In this document: piece after piece, positions 60,847 through 64,000 of the stretch | How positions within the stretch are numbered: position 1 is the first letter of the stretch | Layout of the letters: each line of letters starts with the position of its first letter | NCBI GenBank assembly: GCA_035560555.1 | Contig: DATMZF010000035.1 | Location: 67,681 to 131,680, forward strand | Length of the DNA stretch: 64,000 bases | Direction: 5' to 3' | Source of the DNA: UBA11090 sp035560555 | GTDB lineage: Bacteria; Spirochaetota; Spirochaetia; Treponematales; Rectinemataceae | The notes under the pieces: generated by a model | What the model saw: only the letters and a program-made list of their open reading frames with translations | What the model was told of the DNA's origin: nothing | The model's database searches: none | Program-made: the position numbers and the translations under genes

Positions 60847-62238
60847 ATGCTGCGGATTTTGATAGTGGACGACGAAAAACAGCTTGCTCTCTCGCTCAAG
60901 GATTATTTTGGCCCCGACGGTATCGATGCCGATATCGCGCTGGACGGAAAGACCGGTCGGCAGAAGCTCGAAGAACAAGCCTACGACGCGCTCGTTTCGG
61001 ATTTGAGAATGCCGGGGCTCGATGGCATGCAGCTGCTCCATTGGGTGAAGGAAGAAGGCCCCAATATTCCCGTCATCATGATATCGGCCCACGGGGAAAT
61101 AAGGGACGCCGTCGAAGCCATGAAGACGGGGGCCTACGATTATCTCGTCAAACCATTCGATCCGGACGAACTGCTCATCCGCGTTAAGAAGGCGGTGGAG
61201 AATCATCGCCTGACTCTGTCGCTTCGGGCTGGAAGTGGCGGCAAGAGGACATCGGGAGAGATGATAGGCGAGAGCCAGAAAATGCGGGAAATCGTGAGGA
61301 TTCTGGGCAAGGCGGCTCCTTCGGGCGCGACCATCCTTCTCACGGGTGAGAGCGGGACGGGCAAGGAGGTGGCGGCGCGGTTCATCCACCGGCTGTCGGG
61401 GCGCGAGGGATCGTTTGTGCCCATCAATATGGGCGCTTTTCCCGAGCACCTTCTGGAGAGCGAGCTCTTTGGCTACGAAAAAGGCGCCTTCACCGGAGCT
61501 GACTCGCGCAAGCAGGGCCTTTTCGAAAGCGCCCAGGGCGGCACCCTGTTCCTCGACGAGATCGCCGAACTGCCACTCCATCTGCAGGTGAAGCTCCTGC
61601 GCGTCCTTCAAGAGCGCAAGGTGCAACGGTTGGGCTCGCTGAAGGGCACTCCCATCGACGTGAGGGTCCTCGCCGCGACGAACCGCGATCTGGAGAAGGA
61701 AGTCAAGGATGGACGCTTCAGGGAAGACCTCTACTACAGGATCAACGTGATCCGCGTGAGGCTGCCTCCGCTGCGCGAGCGCCGGGATGACATCCCTCTG
61801 CTCGCCGGCGCCTTTCTCTCACGCTTTTCATCCGATATGGGAAGGAAAGTGGAAGGCTTCAGCGGCGAAGCGATCGACTTCCTCATGCGCTACGATTTTC
61901 CCGGCAATATCCGCGAGCTGGAGAATGCTATAGAGCGGGCGTGCATCCTCACGGAATCCTCTGTGCTGCAACCCCGCGATTTCGAGTTCATAGCGCCGCT
62001 GACTTCGCGCGCCACCCAGGACACTCTCCCTCCTTCTGAGGCTGGCGTTGACGGCGAGGCAGCCCCCAGAGCGGGCATGGGCCCGATCAGAACGATAGAG
62101 GAGATGGAAAAGCAGGCCATCATAGAGGCTTTGCGCCGGAACGCGAACCACAGGGAGAAAACCGCGGCCGAGCTGGGGATAACGAGGCGGACGTTGCTCA
62201 ACAAGATCAAGGAATACAATCTCGATAAAACATGCTGA
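60847..62238 (+). CDS. NtrC-family sigma-54 response regulator
   Basis: 463 residues: receiver with Asp52 in 'DALVSDLRMPGLDG', AAA+ with GESGTGKE, 'ELFGYEKGAFTGAD' (intact GAFTGA) and 'GGTLFLDEIAELPLHLQVKL', and a C-terminal Fis-type HTH ('REKTAAELGITRRTLLNKIK'). It is a second sigma-54 activator in the window, outside the gas-vesicle island. No kinase gene is next to it. It is divergent from Memo across 65 bases. Confidence 0.95.
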   Translation: MLRILIVDDEKQLALSLKDYFGPDGIDADIALDGKTGRQKLEEQAYDALVSDLRMPGLDGMQLLHWVKEEGPNIPVIMISAHGEIRDAVEAMKTGAYDYLVKPFDPDELLIRVKKAVENHRLTLSLRAGSGGKRTSGEMIGESQKMREIVRILGKAAPSGATILLTGESGTGKEVAARFIHRLSGREGSFVPINMGAFPEHLLESELFGYEKGAFTGADSRKQGLFESAQGGTLFLDEIAELPLHLQVKLLRVLQERKVQRLGSLKGTPIDVRVLAATNRDLEKEVKDGRFREDLYYRINVIRVRLPPLRERRDDIPLLAGAFLSRFSSDMGRKVEGFSGEAIDFLMRYDFPGNIRELENAIERACILTESSVLQPRDFEFIAPLTSRATQDTLPPSEAGVDGEAAPRAGMGPIRTIEEMEKQAIIEALRRNANHREKTAAELGITRRTLLNKIKEYNLDKTC

Positions 62239-62280
62239 TCCGGCGCCATGGTCCTGATGGCGCGGAGAATCGCGGCGACG

Positions 62281-62328
62281 AAAAGCCGAGAAGCCGAGAA
62301 GCCGAGAAGCGAGCCATTGCTTCTCGGC
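62281..62328 (+). repeat. AGCCGAGA short direct repeats ending in a hairpin
   Basis: Four tandem copies of an 8-base GCCGAGAA-type unit run into GCCGAGAAGC (62301-62310), which pairs perfectly with GCTTCTCGGC (62319-62328) over an 8-base loop. No T-run follows. It may stop transcription of the regulator gene only weakly. Confidence 0.7.
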
Positions 62329-62382
62329 GATGAAAATCGGTATATTCCTAAAACCCAGCCATTAGGGCAAAAGCAGGAATAA

Positions 62383-63789
62383 TTGAAAAGCGACGCTGCA
62401 ACGATACCTCTCTTCGGCCCTGCGAGATTCTATCGCAGCGCTTTGGCCATTGTCATACCCATCATGATCCAGACCTTCCTGACGGGGCTTGTCTCTCTCG
62501 TCGACAATTTCATGGTGGCCGCGTTGGGCGACTCCAAGATGGCGGGAGTGAATGTAGCCAACCAAATCAACTTCATTTACATCGTCCTCATCAACACGAT
62601 CTGCACCGCCGGGGGAATCTATCTTTCACAGCACAGGGGAGCGGGCGACAAGGAAGGGATGCGCCAAGCATTCAGGTTCAAGCTCATATTGGCTTTGGGC
62701 ATATCGGCCCTGTACACGATGCTCAGCCTCATCTTCGCCGAACCTCTCATCCGCATGATGTTGGGAGGAAACACAGAAGGCGGGGAAATCGTGGCCGAAG
62801 GCGCGAAGTATCTGCGCGCGGTGGCCCCCAGTTTCATTCCAATCGGTATCTCCTCGGCGATGAGCACTTCCTTCCGCGATACCGGCGTCACTAAGGTGCC
62901 GCTCCTCGTATCGGTTTGCGCCGCCCTCATAAATACCTTCTTCAATTGGGTGCTCATCTATGGCAATCTCGGCTCGCCGCGCCTGGAAGTCACCGGGGCC
63001 GCCATCGCGACGGTCATCGCCCGCGTCGCCGAGGTGCTCGCTTTTATCGCCATGATACGGCATAAAAAGCCGGATTTCGCTTTTCGCCCTTCCGCCCTGT
63101 TTCGAGTGGACCGCAGGCTTTTTGGCGAAGTGCTGTCGAAATCGGGCATGATGCTGTTTTCGGAAACCGCCTGGGTCGTTTCGGAGACGGTTATCACGGC
63201 TCTCTACAACGGAAGGGGCGGGGCGGAGACAGTGGCCGGCATGGCCGCTGGCTGGACGATCGCTAACATCATGTTTCTCGTTTTCCCCGCCATCCACGCG
63301 GCGACGAGCATCATCGTGGGCTCGTCGCTAGGGGCGGGGAAACTGGATGAAAGCCGGGAGAAGGCGCGCTGGATTCAGTCGGGATCGGTGATCCTCGGCC
63401 TCGCGGCCTGCGCCGTGGCGAGCGCCTCGACCCTTGGCATTCCCCTGGTCTTCGGCAATCTTTCCGAAGAAGCTAAAAAAGTGACGATAGGCCTTGTCTT
63501 CGTCATCGCCGCCTATCTCCCTCTCTGGTGCCTCCTCAACGCCCAGTTCGCCGTGTCGAGGGCGGGCGGTGACACCCTCATGGGTGTGTGGGTCGACGTG
63601 GGAATAAGCTACGCGATATTTATACCGGCGGCCATCATCATCTCCAGGCTCACTTCCTGGGGGCCTGTCCTGCTCTACGGCGTGGCGAAACTCTCGGATT
63701 TTCCGAAAACCTTCCTCGCGATGTGGTGGCTAAAAAAGGAACACTGGGTCAAAAACCTTGCGGTGAACAGGAACCACGGGCCCCGATGA
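62383..63789 (+). CDS. MATE-family multidrug/cation antiporter
   Basis: 468 residues, about 12 membrane helices in two halves. The N-terminal 'ALAIVIPIMIQTFLTGLVSL' then VDNFMVAALG matches MATE entry motifs; the second half begins 'SKSGMMLFSETAWVVSETVI'. MATE proteins export organic cations using proton or sodium gradients; the substrate is unknown. The start is TTG 62383 with an AGCAGGA-type site; no nearer ATG fits. Confidence 0.92.
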   Translation: MKSDAATIPLFGPARFYRSALAIVIPIMIQTFLTGLVSLVDNFMVAALGDSKMAGVNVANQINFIYIVLINTICTAGGIYLSQHRGAGDKEGMRQAFRFKLILALGISALYTMLSLIFAEPLIRMMLGGNTEGGEIVAEGAKYLRAVAPSFIPIGISSAMSTSFRDTGVTKVPLLVSVCAALINTFFNWVLIYGNLGSPRLEVTGAAIATVIARVAEVLAFIAMIRHKKPDFAFRPSALFRVDRRLFGEVLSKSGMMLFSETAWVVSETVITALYNGRGGAETVAGMAAGWTIANIMFLVFPAIHAATSIIVGSSLGAGKLDESREKARWIQSGSVILGLAACAVASASTLGIPLVFGNLSEEAKKVTIGLVFVIAAYLPLWCLLNAQFAVSRAGGDTLMGVWVDVGISYAIFIPAAIIISRLTSWGPVLLYGVAKLSDFPKTFLAMWWLKKEHWVKNLAVNRNHGPR

Positions 63790-63864
63790 TGTCGGCGCTA
63801 CTACATGGATATTGCCAGACTTCAGAAGGCTTCGAAGCCGACCATCCGCGCGGCCGGCCATTTC

Positions 63865-63950
63865 GCGCAAACAGGTATCGCGCAAATACTGCGCAGGGCC
63901 GTCGAAACGCTGGTGCGCAAATATTGCAGCAACCTGTGTCTATTGCGCAT
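63865..63950. repeat. GCGCAAATAYTGC repeats downstream of the MATE gene
   Basis: GCGCAAATACTGC (63880-63892) and GCGCAAATATTGC (63915-63927), with related GCGCAAACAG at 63865 and TTGCGCA at 63944. They lie in ~210 non-coding bases at the window end and look like sites for a DNA-binding protein controlling a gene beyond the window. Confidence 0.4.
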
Positions 63951-64000
63951 TGCTCTATGTGAAATAAAACTGAGAATTTGCTAATTCCTTTATTGTTATA

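Noticed and set aside
63805..63984. A 59-codon frame after the MATE gene (MDIARLQKASKP...)
   Set aside because: No ribosome site, no recognisable family, and it runs through repeated GCGCAAATA sites; more likely non-coding.

Overview
The window looks like a GC-rich bacterial chromosome from a spirochaete (Spirochaetota). This rests on gene content. There is a two-membrane envelope set (BamA, Skp/OmpH, LptF/LptG), a GreA domain at the end of a ~900-residue protein as in Treponema and Borrelia, and a conserved rimP-nusA-infB-rbfA-truB-ribF-rpsO-pnp order. The assignment is inferred, not tested. No rRNA or tRNA gene, CRISPR array, transposase or integrase was recognised.

Layout. 1-7,155: bamA (5' end cut), skp/ompH, an opposing STAS gene, mutS and a comF-type gene. 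7,200-17,304: a translation/RNA supercluster behind a strong promoter and an immediate hairpin terminator. It encodes an IF2 with a long Gly-Tyr-Gln repeat and a NusA with an added zinc ribbon. 17,318-23,349: M16 protease, dUTPase, a 17-bp tandem hairpin repeat, LptF, LptG, Tgt and an NlpC/P60 protein. 23,430-27,066 (minus): long GreA and a TPR protein. 27,226-28,420: rpe and dtd. 28,547-31,687 (minus): pyruvate phosphate dikinase with a 150-residue Lys/Ala-rich, AT-hook-bearing tail.

32,066-53,475 is the centrepiece: a ~21-kb gas-vesicle island. It holds one GvpA, two further GvpA-family proteins with extra domains (a zinc ribbon; two GRAM/PH-like domains), four GvpF/L proteins, GvpG, GvpK, GvpN, GvpH-like Hsp20 proteins and a GvpV-like coiled-coil protein. 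It also holds a CDC48-type AAA+ ATPase, a tandem ArsA/Get3 ATPase, a J-less DnaJ zinc finger and small zinc-ribbon proteins. Control genes lie inside it: a NarX/NarL pair, an NtrC-type sigma-54 activator, an NtrB-like kinase with a receiver-only protein, and a TetR-like regulator with two DNA-binding domains. A consensus sigma-54 promoter lies directly upstream of gvpA, so the island appears to carry its own activator. Its base composition is visibly lower in GC than the flanks, which suggests acquisition.

53,654-63,789 returns to housekeeping genes: dinB, a lipoprotein, DUF503, metG with a C-terminal tRNA-binding domain, a FemAB-like transferase, AMMECR1 and Memo, another NtrC-type regulator and a MATE exporter. 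The last ~200 bases are non-coding as far as can be seen.
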